Source of the DNA: Argopecten irradians
Lineage: Eukaryota > Mollusca > Bivalvia > Pectinida > Pectinidae
Direction of reading: 5' to 3'
NCBI RefSeq assembly: GCF_041381155.1
Contig: NC_091134.1
Coordinates: forward strand, 56,493,944 to 56,557,943
Length of the DNA: 64,000 nucleotides
Shown: piece after piece, positions 1-11,900 of the stretch
Layout: each line of letters begins with the position of its first letter
Numbering within the stretch: position 1 is the first letter of the stretch
Notes under the pieces: model-generated
Database searches by the model: none
What the model was told of the DNA's origin: nothing
What the model saw: the letters and a program-made list of their open reading frames with translations, nothing else
Translations under genes and position numbers: made by a program

Positions 1-91
1 GGTAATATGTCAAATGCTATACATTTGTGTCTTACTATAATAAAATTGTCTGAGATTTTATTTTAACATTACACATTTTGGTTTTTGACAG

Positions 92-1852
92 CTGTACAAC
101 ATGAGAGGGGACCTCGCAACTCTACAATCCGGCGCCAGGTGGCCATGTACCTGAAGGAAACAAGCGAGTACGGTGGTTATATTCCCCATTCTCCATTCCG
201 ACCCCCATACTTGACAGGCTGTCTAAATGTCGAGCCGGTAGCTGACGGAATCACTACAGTTAGTGCCACAGGGCCACCCTCTCCTGTATCCCCCACCTCT
301 TCCGGACTTCTTTGTCATCCTACTGCCAAGGTATGCTATGGAGACTGACCTCTAAGATATTTTTCATCAATCAGCTATTCAATTGTTTTATTATTCATTT
401 TCCTTTTTTTCTTTTAATCTAAAGGCTGGGAAAGCTAGATGCAATTAAAAACAGTATTTATAAAACAACTGTTGTTACATTATTCATTTTATCAAATTGA
501 ATCAATAATGGCACTCAACACTGTTAAAAAAATTGTGAAGTATAATTTGAGGTTTAACAACTGTTATAAATGGGTAATCATTACGATTTGATTTGATATT
601 TTTCAGTACCCGCACGAAATCATGCAGGCGTATTCCAATAATCCTGAAGCCGTATGTGAGGTGGCAGCTAGACTTCTATTTATGAGTGTAAAATGGACAA
701 AGAATGTTCCCGCATTTTTGGGGTTACCCTACAGGGATCAGCTACTTCTATTAGAGGAGGGGTGGCGGGAGTTATTCGTCCTCGGGGCAGCACAGTTCCA
801 GATGCCATTTGAAGCTGGACCATTATTAACTGCTGCAGGTACAAAATGCATTATTTGTTACTTAAGCGTTACTTGCTGAACATAAGTGATTATACAATAC
901 AAAAACAATAAATAGTTTAGAGGTAAAAAAAACTAAAAACATATTACTTTGTGACAAAACATATACTTTTTTGTATTTTGTTTGATGAATCATCAGAGAA
1001 GTACCCCGCCATTACGGGATTATAAGACTTTGATGATCTCTTCTTTTAGGTATTAACACAGACGAATCTCCAGCTGAGCAAGTTGTCAATATAATGACAG
1101 AGTTAAGAGCATTTCAGGAAATCCTTTCAAAATTCAAATCCTTACAAGTCGATCCTACGGAGTTTGCCTGCCTGAAGGGAATAGTTCTATTCAAAACAGG
1201 TAATAATTTTTATGTCAACATTCACTATGTTTTAACCAATCCTTGTTGTTTACGGAAGTATAAGGTGTGTTATGGTTAGGTTTCTTTTCGTAAGATTAAA
1301 AGGCATTATTTCTAACAGTAATACCAGATATGTTAAAACTAGAAGCATTTAAGTATGTCGCGATGCACTAGAATATCGTTTTGTCAAACATTTCCAATGG
1401 AGGCATTGCAGAAATTGAAAAAATAGTCTTAATTCATTCATGTTTCTTAAAAACGGGTATCGTAAAATGATTATGAAACCCTTAGTAACAATTCCATTCG
1501 GAACATGAAAACCTAAAATTGCCATCTTGCTAATTACATAATTATTTCTTACATTTATACCTTCATTTTGTCCATTGTAGCGTTTCCTTCCTCAACCTCA
1601 GCGGATGTGAAGACATTAAGGGACTTCCATACGGTGGCCGCGTTGCAAGACCAGGCACAGTTGACATTGAGTAAATACATACAAGTTACATATCCCACAC
1701 AGCCATTCCGATTCGGCAAACTTCTGCTTCTCCTACCTACCCTTAAAGCCATCAGCGGGAGCACTATCGCCGACCTCTTCTTCAGAAAGACAATCGGATC
1801 CATTCCTATCGAACGTCTACTTATAGATATGTTCAAATCATCAGACTTTTAA
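92..1852 (+). CDS. NR2E1: Tailless/TLX-type orphan nuclear receptor, 3' exons (partial)
   Basis: Ligand-regulated-family transcription factor acting in the nucleus; the TLX group is known from neural progenitor and eye development. Four coding exons join in frame: 92-330, 607-838, 1050-1199 and 1581-1852 (stop TAA 1850-1852), all with AG/GT borders, giving about 296 residues. The first exon enters at the end of the DNA-binding domain with AVQHERGPR, the segment that separates TLX (NR2E1) from PNR (NR2E3, AVQNERQPR), followed by a variable hinge. The later exons carry the ligand-binding domain: [48 protein letters not shown] and [12 protein letters not shown]. The protein ends KSSDF, as TLX ends KSSDI. 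The zinc-finger exons lie upstream of the window. A polyadenylation signal candidate AATAAA is at 2085-2090. Family assignment is firm; orthology is from remembered signatures, not an alignment. Confidence 0.93.
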
Positions 1853-3556
1853 AGAAAATGTTAGTATAACTGTATTTCTCATTAGTGCTAATTATTAATT
1901 TCAGGTAACATTGTTTACTTGTTTGCATCAAATCAAATGTGATGTCACGATGTTTTGATTATCACGGTTTTACATCGTAAATTGTTCATACAACCCCTAG
2001 TCAAATATTGTTTGTTTCAATCCATGTTATAACGACAACATCCTAGTACAACCCTACTCATGCTACTTTTTGTGTTCAACGTCAAATAAATGGATTTTTA
2101 TCATATTTATATTAATATTTGCTCCAGCTCAGACCTTCCCTTTATAACTATACATAGTAGTCGCTTACGTATATATAGATCAAACTTCATAAGCTTGAAG
2201 ATCCTAACTCATTCTCATCAGGAAAGAGCTCTTCAAATATTATTAGGAGTCAAGACTATACTTAGTCTATGTTTTATCTGATAAATTAAAAATATTGACT
2301 TCTTTTAAAATCAACAAAATGTTTAAGTTTGAACACGAGGGCATTTTAATTAAGATTCGATATTTACAAATAATGTTCCGCTCAATTTCGGTGTTATAGA
2401 GTATTCGTAGAATGTTGCCTTTACCATAGTTGATCTTGTTGTCTAGCCTCTTTAATAATATACTAGTATTACAATCTATTGCAAACATTTCTGAGCACGA
2501 TCACCGTGTCCGAATATAAAGACGGTTATGTAGTGAATTGATTCCACTGAATTTAGCCTCGAGCCTTCTCCTGATCAAGTGACAAATTAAAATTCGGTGT
2601 TAACAAGTCAAAACACTATCACATATCACATACCAAGGTACACACTTCAATCCCCAAAGTTAAGGCTCATCTGACTCACACTACCTGTAATGCGCTTAAG
2701 GTGAATATTATACCTGTTGAAAAGCCAACCTATTAATCACCTGTAACAGCGGTAGATTATTTACAAATATGATAAAAGTTCAAGTCGAATTCTTCTTTTT
2801 TCAATTATGCTGAAGCATGCATCATGTAACATAACGTTTCTTTAATGTATACCAGATATCTACTATAAATAAATGTTGGAAGAATCCATAATATCATATC
2901 ATAGCTCATGATTATTTCGCACATAAGTACTACATATACCACATGTTTTATTTCAATTGTCTTATATCAGATAAATTAATATATTGAATATTTGTGCTCT
3001 GGCGCTTTTATGACGCATGCTACGCTAGTAATGCGCTGCAGAAAATTGTTATATATATATATATGTTGCTTTAAAGGTAATAAGTTCGCAAATGTATGTG
3101 CAATAAATGACACTTGTAAATTTTGATCACGATTACCGTGTTTCAACCTGTTAAATGATGTACATGTTTAAGAAATAATAAAAAGTTTATAAAATGAAAA
3201 AAAAATTGTGGTTATTATTTATAATCTGAAACAAAATGTTATTTGTTTATTCAATTTATCTAAATTTATTTATTTTTACATTTTTCACTTATTAACTTGA
3301 TCCAATTATACTCTCTTTTTTAATAAATAATGTCAATACAGTTTTCTAGTTGAATACGAATATCTCATATTTGGTGACACCAAAAGCTATGTATGAATAA
3401 CATATTGCCATTCTTTTCTTGACTTTCCTCTTAATTTCCGTTTATTCATTTTTTTATTTTTTATTATATATTTTTTCTGTTGTCGTTGAACTGTTTTCTT
3501 ACCCTTATTATAGCTAATCCTTTCTCTAAAACAGCTTACAGCAGCCTAATATTGTA
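1853..3556. other. Non-coding stretch after NR2E1
   Basis: AT-rich sequence with no supportable gene. It holds the NR2E1 3' UTR (AATAAA 2085-2090) and a short TA run near 3052-3063. Short open frames here show no recognisable domain and lack splice support. Confidence 0.6.
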
Positions 3557-3901
3557 ATTACGGTTGCTTTTGTCAAACTAAACAATATCTAATTGGGCAT
3601 ATAAACTTTATTTATTTTACATCGATTACGAAACAAGTTATATAACTTATGTAAATCACTCTCGATGGCCCGGATGTAAGCGCGCGAGGGATCTTAGTGT
3701 GGGAGGAAACCGGAGTGCCCGGGGAAAACCCACGTGATCGGGCAGGTGACCCCTAACCTTTTCACGTCCGTGCCGGGGATCGAACCCCGGCCGGCTAGGT
3801 GAAAGGCGAGTGGCTTAACCACTACACCACCCGATCACCCTGTATGCACTCAGCATGTATTACGGTTGCTTTTGTCAAACTAAACAATATCTAATTGGGC
3901 A
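3557..3901. repeat. 43 bp direct repeat flanking a SINE
   Basis: Bases 3557-3599 and 3859-3901 are identical over 43 bp (begin ATTACGGTTGC, end TAATTGGGCA), 302 bp apart. Between them lie about 60 bp of AT-rich sequence, the SINE and about 20 bp more. The repeat is much longer than a normal SINE target-site duplication and does not abut the SINE ends. Confidence 0.85.
3660..3839 (-). mobile_element. tRNA-derived SINE
   Basis: Read on the minus strand, the element starts near 3839 with a tRNA-like head. An A box (TGGTGTAGTGG) and a B box (GGTTCGATCCC) form an internal RNA polymerase III promoter. A central segment containing CGGTTTCCTCCCACA follows, a motif common in invertebrate SINEs. The tail ends near 3660. 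It does not fold as a complete mature tRNA, so it is called a SINE and not a tRNA gene. Confidence 0.8.
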
Positions 3902-4366
3902 CTGGTTACATCAGACGTTGTCATACATATGTAATTGAATATTTTCGTTACTCCTTGCTATTTAATGCATTTTTATGTGAATTACGTCATGAATTTTTGA
4001 GATATCGAATCACGACGTTTTTTTAATATGTAAATCAAAAACGCACAAACGTGTAATGATCATGAATCAGATTTAAGCCTAAAACATATTTAAGTTTAAA
4101 CTTGGTCGATCAAAGATGACTTTTCAAAATGTTACCACATTTTGATTGGATAAGAAAAAAATAGCTCTAGAAATGTTTCATGATCGTGCAGTGTGCTCCC
4201 AATAGTCTTATAACTCTGCAGAAGAATCGACATTTAATACTTTCTGATCAATATAACTGATATTAATCACATAATTCGCTCATCATCAACTTCGTCTTTG
4301 TATTTTTGGTATCCTGTCACTAGTATAATATGACCTGGAACGTTTTCATAAGAGCGCAGTTCTCTG

Positions 4367-4398
4367 CGCGGCCGAAGGCCGCGTAGAGCGAAGCTCTA
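4367..4398. repeat. Two adjacent perfect hairpins with GAA loops
   Basis: CGCGGCC-gaa-GGCCGCG (4367-4383, 7 bp stem) is followed directly by TAGAGC-gaa-GCTCTA (4384-4398, 6 bp stem). They stand out as GC-rich in an AT-rich surround. Function unknown; probably a remnant of a repeat family. Confidence 0.7.
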
Positions 4399-7300
4399 CT
4401 AACCATAACACATATGTGAACATATAGTTCCAATACATTCCAGTACCCATTGGACTTTGAAATTGTGTCCCGCGGGAAAGGTCTCGCGCCTCCATGTAGG
4501 CAGCCATGTTTTCATTCTCGTTATCAGCACGACGAGATTTGAATTTTCTGTACTAGACTAAATGTGTTATCAGTATACGCTTTAAAATTACTGTAAGTAG
4601 TTTTAATTTACATACAAGAATAACGCAATAAATGTACTGGTCCAATATTTACTTTGTATGTTCTCAAGCGCACAGCACCGTCAGCAGTGACGTCACAAAA
4701 CCTGACGCCAAAGATGACGGCACAGATTCGCGCGTATTTTTGATAGCATCTGCATCTGATAAACACAAGATTGAAGTATATTGAACTATTCGATTTCGAA
4801 TATTTTGAATTCTTTCTAACTATCGATAGTATGTGCATGTCAGTAAAATATTTTATTGTTAATCTCGTAGCAAAATATAGACAATATAAAGTATGATATT
4901 ATAATCTTTTACATGTAGCTGCGCTCTTCTGAGGCTTTGCCTTAAATTCATATTATCCAGTGTGGAACTTAATTGATATTTCTTGCACTTACATGTATGT
5001 GTTAAAAGTATCTAAAACCATTGCTTGCAAAAAGAAAACTATTTAAATTCATTTTTATAAAATCTATGAAAATGAACACTCACACGTTTGACGACACATA
5101 GTCAGTGAGTACGAAAAATTGTCATGGATATTCCAGGTGATGTGCAACCTGTAGTATGATCTAGTATCAGCTTGTCCTATAAACACAATAATGACCTGAA
5201 TCAGTTCACTTCGACATGACTCTTAAAGATAAAAAATTATGTCTTCATGATTTAATGGTGAACACTAAATTGACCTGAAATGAAAAAAGGGGGGAAATAG
5301 GAATTATTATTATACATTGCATTGAAATTTTAATTATTTGCAAAAACATTACATAAATAACGAGGGATGCAATTTCTTGTGGCACCTTCATGTTGACTGA
5401 AAACTAAAGAAAAATGGAAATTATATGCAATGTCGTCAAAGTCGTGATTCTAATAAAAAAATGTACACAACGTAAACAAAATCTATTTCAATAGTGTGAA
5501 GATGAAAGTAAGTTGATATTATATTCCTACTAGAACTTGTTAGTGTTGTAAACTGGAATCTATGGGGTTTATGAGGCCAACAAGCCGCTAAAAGTTAAAT
5601 GGATCAATGCTATTGTACATTGTATTTATTAGGGGACTTATACAACTTAACAACAACAAAAACAGACAATTAACAAAAATGCTGTTAAGTGCTAAACTCT
5701 CCAACATGTTCATTTGAAAAAAAAATGTTTGATGAACATGAGGAACTCAGAAGTCACTTATAATGGTAGACCCTTTACAACAAAAACTGCTAGAACATGG
5801 TATACATTTTAGCCAGTGTTAATGTCTGTGTCCAGAGACATTTCACAGAAAATCAAGAAAAAACAATCGACAAATTTGTTACTAAACCATTAAATATGCA
5901 CATATTTAAAAGTATATTTGCCATAACTGGAAAAGCATATGAAAAGCTCTTCTTGATTCGTAGTACGAAAATTAAGGCAGATACAACTGGTAAGGAGCAT
6001 CACTTATAATCAAAAACAAAAAATAACATGATAATTAAGAGGCTAAACGACATTCAAAAATATTTAGAATAAAATGATGAAGTCATTTCTTCATGATAAT
6101 AAATAATATTATATATTTTATATTTAGATGTGCCGGGAATAAACGTAAGCTATTTAAGTCCAATGTATATCAGAATGCTATATTAATCGAAAATTACCAT
6201 TTATTTAAACTGGTTTATCAGTATAAACATAAAAACATGCAGTGCAAGTGTGAACAAACACCAGCAGTTTCTCTCAACCATCCACTCATTACCTGGTACA
6301 TAGTGCAGAGAGAAATCGTTACAATACTCATTCACTAATAATTCTGTTTCTTTACCTGTTACTAAAATAAGACATGTTTACTAGTTTTTTTTTCTGATTT
6401 CATATTTATATATAAAATATCATTTCCTAATAAATCGTTTTCTAATTCTATATATTAATACATTTCAGTATAAAGTGAAACTACCACGTGTAAGTGACCC
6501 GCAGTATTTATCAATGGAGGGAGGACAGGCGAGATGGTGAGGTTTTCATACAGGAATTTGGTTAATTGTTGTCTAATGAATACTATCAATCTATCACCGT
6601 ATATCCTATACTATTGATATGGAACCGACACTGGAATGGTCGCAATGCTTTTACTTTGTACTTACGCCTGACTCAAATAAACACCCGGGCCACACACAAG
6701 GAGTTATCGGACACCCCATGTGAACCAAGTAAAATTACAAAAAAAAAATCTTCAAAACGGACTTTCCAAAGGTATATTTGCTCCGCCATTTTATTCAGTA
6801 CATACACCCTGTAGGCTTTTTGACATCAATTATAAGGGGTCGTATCACAATTCAGCAATGATAGATTTGTAAGCTTTCGATTTATATAACTAGATTTTTG
6901 TGTTGCACACAATTTTGAAGCAACCCCATTTGCAAACACAATATATATAAAGACAACACCTAAATTATGATGAATGTAAAAATAAAAGGTTGAATACTCT
7001 TCCAAATTTTGTATTTGTTGTTTCATATATATTAATAAAATCAGGAAGAAAAACTGACAATGCTTTACCAGAAGTGGTTAGATGAAATTGTAAAGGAATT
7101 GAAGTACCCGTGTATTAAAAGAAGTGTAGCGCTCTTGAAAAACAGCAATATCCCCGATACAAACGCCATTGGAGGTTGAAGGAACGAGTGTAGCAGAGAG
7201 TCACCGCTAAGTGGATTCAATGGCTAATCAAGTTCTAATTAAACTAGAAACAGTAACCCGAGTGCTATACTTTCTGGAGCCAATTCCCTTTTTGACTCGT

Positions 7301-7605
7301 GACAGAAATTCTAAGGACGTGAAAATGTTTTAATTTCTTTAAGCCTGTAACAAATTCAATAGGGGTAAATATAATTATGAGCGTGTGAAAATGAACTTCA
7401 CTAGGAGATGTAAGAAAACTACCGCGCAGTCAAGATTTCTTCGTATATTGATAGATTATCGTGATTATGTGTTTGATTTGTCAATATGTTATGACAGCAA
7501 AGTCATCCAAAGGCCGACTTCACGTGATAGTAATGTAGAGCCCGACATATTTCTACGTATAGATCGTCTATCAGGAAGTTCATAATAAAAACACTCCGAT
7601 TTTAT
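4399..7605. other. Non-coding stretch
   Basis: AT-rich sequence in which no gene, RNA or clear repeat is supported. Open frames of up to about 90 codons exist but resemble chance frames and have no matching splice sites or domain signatures. Confidence 0.55.
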
Positions 7606-9913
7606 CATAGGGACCTGGCACGAAAATTTGTAACCAATAGTATACATATATATATATATTATATTATAGTATCAAGGGTATGAACTCGGCGGTCGAGAAA
7701 AACGGACCATTTTTTTTAAAACCGTGATTATTTTAATAAATAGGTTCTATACAACATTGACGGATATCTTACCTTAAAGAGAAATAAATTATCTTTCCAT
7801 TGAGTGCTTGATGAACTAAATTGGCCAAGTATTGACGAAGTTATGGCTTGATGAATCAGGAAATTTACGAAAAATATGCTAGGTAGACATTTCCCTGTCC
7901 GGTCGAAATGTCGTCTCGCCTCTAATGGGTACCTCACAAACCAAGCCAAAATCACAAATCTATAAAGTTTCGTTATTTGAGTTTTTAAGAAAAGTTCGAT
8001 TTCCATGTTGATAATTTCAAGGTGTTCATGTTTATATTGTTAACACAGTTCATAATGACAACTCTGCTCTATAATTATAGAGTAGGTCTTGGTTTTCCCA
8101 GAATTTGTCTAAATTATTTTTAAAACAGTTTATATTAGGTGATGATATAACAGATTCTGGAAGAGAGTTCCAAATTCTGACAGTTCGCACAGTAAAATAG
8201 TTTTTCCTCAATGTTGATGTTGAATGTAGGGGGTAGAGTTTTTTTGAATTTCCTCTAGCACTATGTTTGGGGGCCACATCTGACCATAACCTTATACAGT
8301 TACAGCAGTCTTTATCATATAATCCAGAAATCATTTTGAACACCTCAATCATGTCCCCACGCATACGCCGGTATGATAGACTGGGCAATTTCAGTTTTTT
8401 CAGCCTTTCCTCGTATGGCAATTTCTGTAGTCCGGGCAGGCATCTGGTGGCCCGTCGTTGAACACTTTCTATCAGGTCGATTTCCTTGTTTTTGTATGGA
8501 TACCAGATTGAACTTGCGTAATCTAGCTGGGACCTGACAAGTGATTTGTATAATGGTATAAATAACTTTGTGTCCATAAAATGAAATGTTCTACGTAACA
8601 TACCAAACATTGAATTGGCTTTTTTTTTTACTTTGTTGCTGATATGGTTTTCAAAGCTTAAATCTGATGCTATAGTTACTCCAATATCTTTCTCACTTGT
8701 TGTAGTCAGCAGTTGTTTATTCATTAAGTTGTAATGGTGGTTTGTATTTGTAGACTTTCCAATATGCATATGTTTACATTTGTCCGGGTGCATTTTTAAT
8801 AACCAATCTTCACTCCATTTGCTCATGGTATCCAAATCGTTTTGCAGGATTTTCCTATCTTCTTCGTTGGAAATTACTTTGAAAATTTTTGTGTCGTCTG
8901 CAAAAAAGATATATCTCGGAGTTTACTAGATTAGGGAGCTCATTAATGAAGATGACAAAGAGAAGTGGTCCGAGTACTGAACCTTGTGGTATTCCAGAAG
9001 TGACTTTTGTCCACTCTGAATCTTCCCCGTTAACTGTGACTTTTTGATGCCTTCTTATAAGAAAGTTTGAAATCCAAGTGATAAGTTGACTTGAGAAGTT
9101 ATATGCGCCTAGTTTATTGAGGAGACGTTGGTGAGGGACCGTGTCGAAGGCCTTCTTGTAATCCATGTATATGCAATCAATAGCATGACCATTGTCCAGT
9201 GCATGTGTCCATTTATCTAAAACTTCAAGTAGTTGTAGAGAAGTAGACCTTCCTGATATGAAGCCGTACTGTTTTGTAGAAAAATACTTGTTGGCCCTCA
9301 TGTGTTTCGTTATGTGCTCCCTTATTATGGTTTCCAGTATTTTACATACAACTGAGGTTAGACTGACCGGGCGGTAATTTCCAGCTTCACATCTGTCACC
9401 TTTTTTGTATATGGCGCAGACTCTAGCATTTTTCCAATCAAGTGGTAGATCTCCGGTGGTCAGTGACTGATTGAACAGGATTGTTAGCGGTATGCTTATA
9501 GAATTTGCTGTGTTTCTTAAGTAGTGAGGGTGAAGTTCATCCAGTCCGGGTGATTTCTCTGTTTTAAGTTTTGAAAGATAGTTGTGTACTTGCTGTCTGT
9601 TGACTTGGAGAGGTATCATGTCCTCAGTTACTGTTATGTTTCTAATTCTAGGTATATCTTCGCTTTGCTCAGTTACAAATACTTGACTGTCCTGGTTGCT
9701 GTATAAATCTCCCACACCAGCTTTCACTTTTGATTTACAATTAATGTATCTCCATATGGCCTTGGGATTTGATTTTGCTTTATTTGCCAGGTTGTACTCA
9801 AATTCTTTCCTAAGTTTCCGGGTGGCATTTCTTACTTTGTTTCTTATCTTGTTGTAGTCCTTCCTTATTATATGTATACTGTTAGTTTAAAAAAATCGCG
9901 CCAGGTCCCTGTG
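7606..9913. mobile_element. Inverted-repeat element carrying a LINE fragment
   Basis: Ends are imperfect inverted repeats of about 45 bp: 7606-7652 (CATAGGGACCTGGCACGA...) and 9869-9913, whose reverse complement reads CACAGGGACCTGGCGCGA.... Both arms then carry AGTATACATATA. Flanks share GATTTTA within a few bases of each end, so the exact target duplication is uncertain. The interior is almost entirely a minus-strand LINE fragment whose 5' edge abuts the right arm at about 9868. The simplest reading is a LINE inserted into a non-autonomous DNA element. Confidence 0.65.
8050..9864 (-). pseudogene. CR1/Jockey-type LINE reverse transcriptase, frameshifted
   Basis: Minus-strand non-LTR retrotransposon polyprotein fragment. 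The linker after the endonuclease (NKVRNATRKLRKEFE, SNPKAIWRYI) starts near 9862 and runs in frame into the RT domain: SPGLDELHPHYL, NYRPVSLTS, QYGFISGRSTS, YMDYKKAFDTVPHQ and SGIPQGSVLGPLLF. At an A6 run (8902-8907) the frame breaks inside the catalytic FADD box. The following frame resumes with ADDTKIF and continues through the C-terminal domain (SLVRSQLDYASSIWYPY) to a stop at 8050. The N-terminal endonuclease is absent, so the copy is 5'-truncated and presumably inactive. The clade is inferred from motif style only. Confidence 0.88.
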
Positions 9914-10680
9914 ATTTTACCTACCAAGATCAAGCTCGTATAAATTCCATATAAATCTGTTACTTGTGCATTTTCTTCATTTTGTACAACACCTATTCAA
10001 ATAAAATAATATTCATAATATATTTATATATAATAACACTTATTTGTTTTTATAAAGTAATATTGCATATTCAAATATATCACTTCTATAATTCAATACC
10101 GATCAAATATATTCTGATCCTACGCAAAAACTGCTCCATCTTGTGCTTTATTAGTATTATTTTTTCATTTATCTGTGTTCAATTGTGATCTCAACCAGTT
10201 CTATTAAAAAATCAGAGCGAATTAGAAACATCACCCATAACTTTGTTATAAAATCTTTATTAATATTAAGTGTAGTCACACCATTTCTTTTATCGTCTGA
10301 ATCAAGAACCTGAGCTTCCACTACAGTCGCTGGCTGGAGATTTTTAATCAAAGATTTCATAAAGAAATAAAGTTTCAAAACAAATAGTAAAGAGGAGTGG
10401 AATTATATATTTAGAAATTATTTGTTGTGTAACTGAGTTTGAAATATTTAGTTTCTTGAGGGTTTCTTACATGTAACGTCATTTAATTTATGTTCTAATA
10501 CTGTAATACAGCTATAAATAAGGTGATGTCAATGATGATTCAAAATATTCTGGTTGTACGGAAATTTTGGGTTGGTTCATCATAAATGTATAATACTTTG
10601 TCATGTTTTGTATGTTGATGAAATTGATGTACCAGGTAATTCAGTCTTAAGTTCATACTATAGCTAGTTGAAATGAGCTA
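9914..10680. other. Non-coding stretch upstream of a repeat cluster
   Basis: AT-rich sequence; no gene, RNA or distinctive repeat is supported. Confidence 0.5.
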
Positions 10681-10755
10681 TTGAGGGAGACTGTCCAGAA
10701 TAATCAAAGCGAGACAACTCTTATACATTTGATGGTGGGTTTAATACTTATTTTT

Positions 10756-10970
10756 AATAACCAAAGCGAGATGATGCTTTTACCCACTACATTTGTATAA
10801 TACTGCTAGACAGGAGAATCTCAACCCGAGAGGCTTTGCCGAGTGTTTGACAGCTTTATAATAACCAAAGCGAGATAACTCCTAAAAATGCTTTTACCCA
10901 CTACATTTGTATAATACCGCTAGACAGGAGAATGTCAACCCGAGAGGCTTTGCCGAGTGTTTGACAGCTT
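10756..10970. repeat. Tandem pair of about 104 bp units
   Basis: Copy one (10756-about 10857) and copy two (10860-10970) share AATAACCAAAGCGAGAT, CTTTTACCCACTACATTTG, TAGACAGGAGAAT and CGAGAGGCTTTGCCGAG. A shorter related piece lies at about 10693-10720. Near 11545-11580 the reverse complement of the same motif (CCGAGGGTTGAGATCTCCTG) appears, so the set forms the arms of a foldback. Confidence 0.8.
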
Positions 10971-10975
10971 ATTAA

Positions 10976-11529
10976 GGGACAATTCAGTCTAAGAGAACAT
11001 TATATATTGAAAAAATCACAGTTCTAATGGAAATTAGATCAGTCGGTTTTACTGTGATATGCCTGAAAAGCCCATGGTTGTGACATGTGTGTAGATGTTC
11101 AAACTCACTCGCTGTCCGCCATTACACTTTGTGGTCGAACTTCTTGTATGCCGAACCCTGTCCCTTGCTCGTAGAGTAATGCAATTTTTGTCTAGAACTG
11201 CTCAAATCGGTTTGACAGAAGTGTTTTTATCTTATCAGGTGAATTGTCTTGCCTAAAAACCATTTTATTACTTTCTCAGTGGTTATGTAGTTTATTTGTT
11301 TAACGTGCGAGACTTTGGCTCGGGTATTGGTACAGCGTCCATATTGTACCTGTTTAATCGTATTGATCAACGATTTGATATTTCAACGATATTAATTAAA
11401 ATACTTAACAATGTCGTGGAATTTGTCAATGTTTTACGTTATATGTTTCATAAGAAGTGTAGAACAATACATTTATGCCATATTTTGCTTCTTGGTTATG
11501 TAAAAGAATTAGCCTGAGTGAATTGTCTC
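10976..11529. mobile_element. MITE with GRGACAATTCASTC ends
   Basis: Left end GGGACAATTCAGTCTAAG (10976) and right end, reverse-complemented, GAGACAATTCACTCAGGC. The element is bracketed by a 16 bp direct repeat TTTGACAGCTTATTAA at 10960-10975 and 11530-11545. It has no transposase frame and sits in the loop of the larger foldback around it. Part of the 16 bp identity may belong to the host repeat and not to target duplication. Confidence 0.75.
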
Positions 11530-11900
11530 TTTGACAGCTTATTAAGAATCTTATCCCGAGGGTTGAGATCTCCTGTCTCGCCCCAAAGAGGATGAATGAT
11601 TTTTTTCTCTTACCCCGTGCACCATTTTGTGTCTCTAATAAACGTTTCACTTGGGCATTTTTTTTAATTTGACAGCCCTATGATGAGTTTAGACAGATAA
11701 TAAACGTGCCTATTGTTAAGATAAATCGCGAAATGTCCCGAAAGAACATGGAACTGAACTAAAAGTCCAAGGCGTACAAAATAAGCCGAACTCTTCTGTA
11801 AAGGAGGAGCAAAAAGCTTGCTATCGATTTCCTAGCAGAAGGTTGTTTCTCGGTTGCTGAGTTAGCTAAACAGTCGTGTTTTTGTGCACATACGGATAGT

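Noticed and set aside
1555..1836. 93-codon minus-strand frame
   Set aside because: Antisense shadow of the last NR2E1 exon, whose plus-strand reading is strongly conserved.
3765..3839. Functional tRNA gene on the minus strand
   Set aside because: A and B boxes are present but the arms do not fold into a full cloverleaf with an acceptor stem, and SINE body sequence follows.
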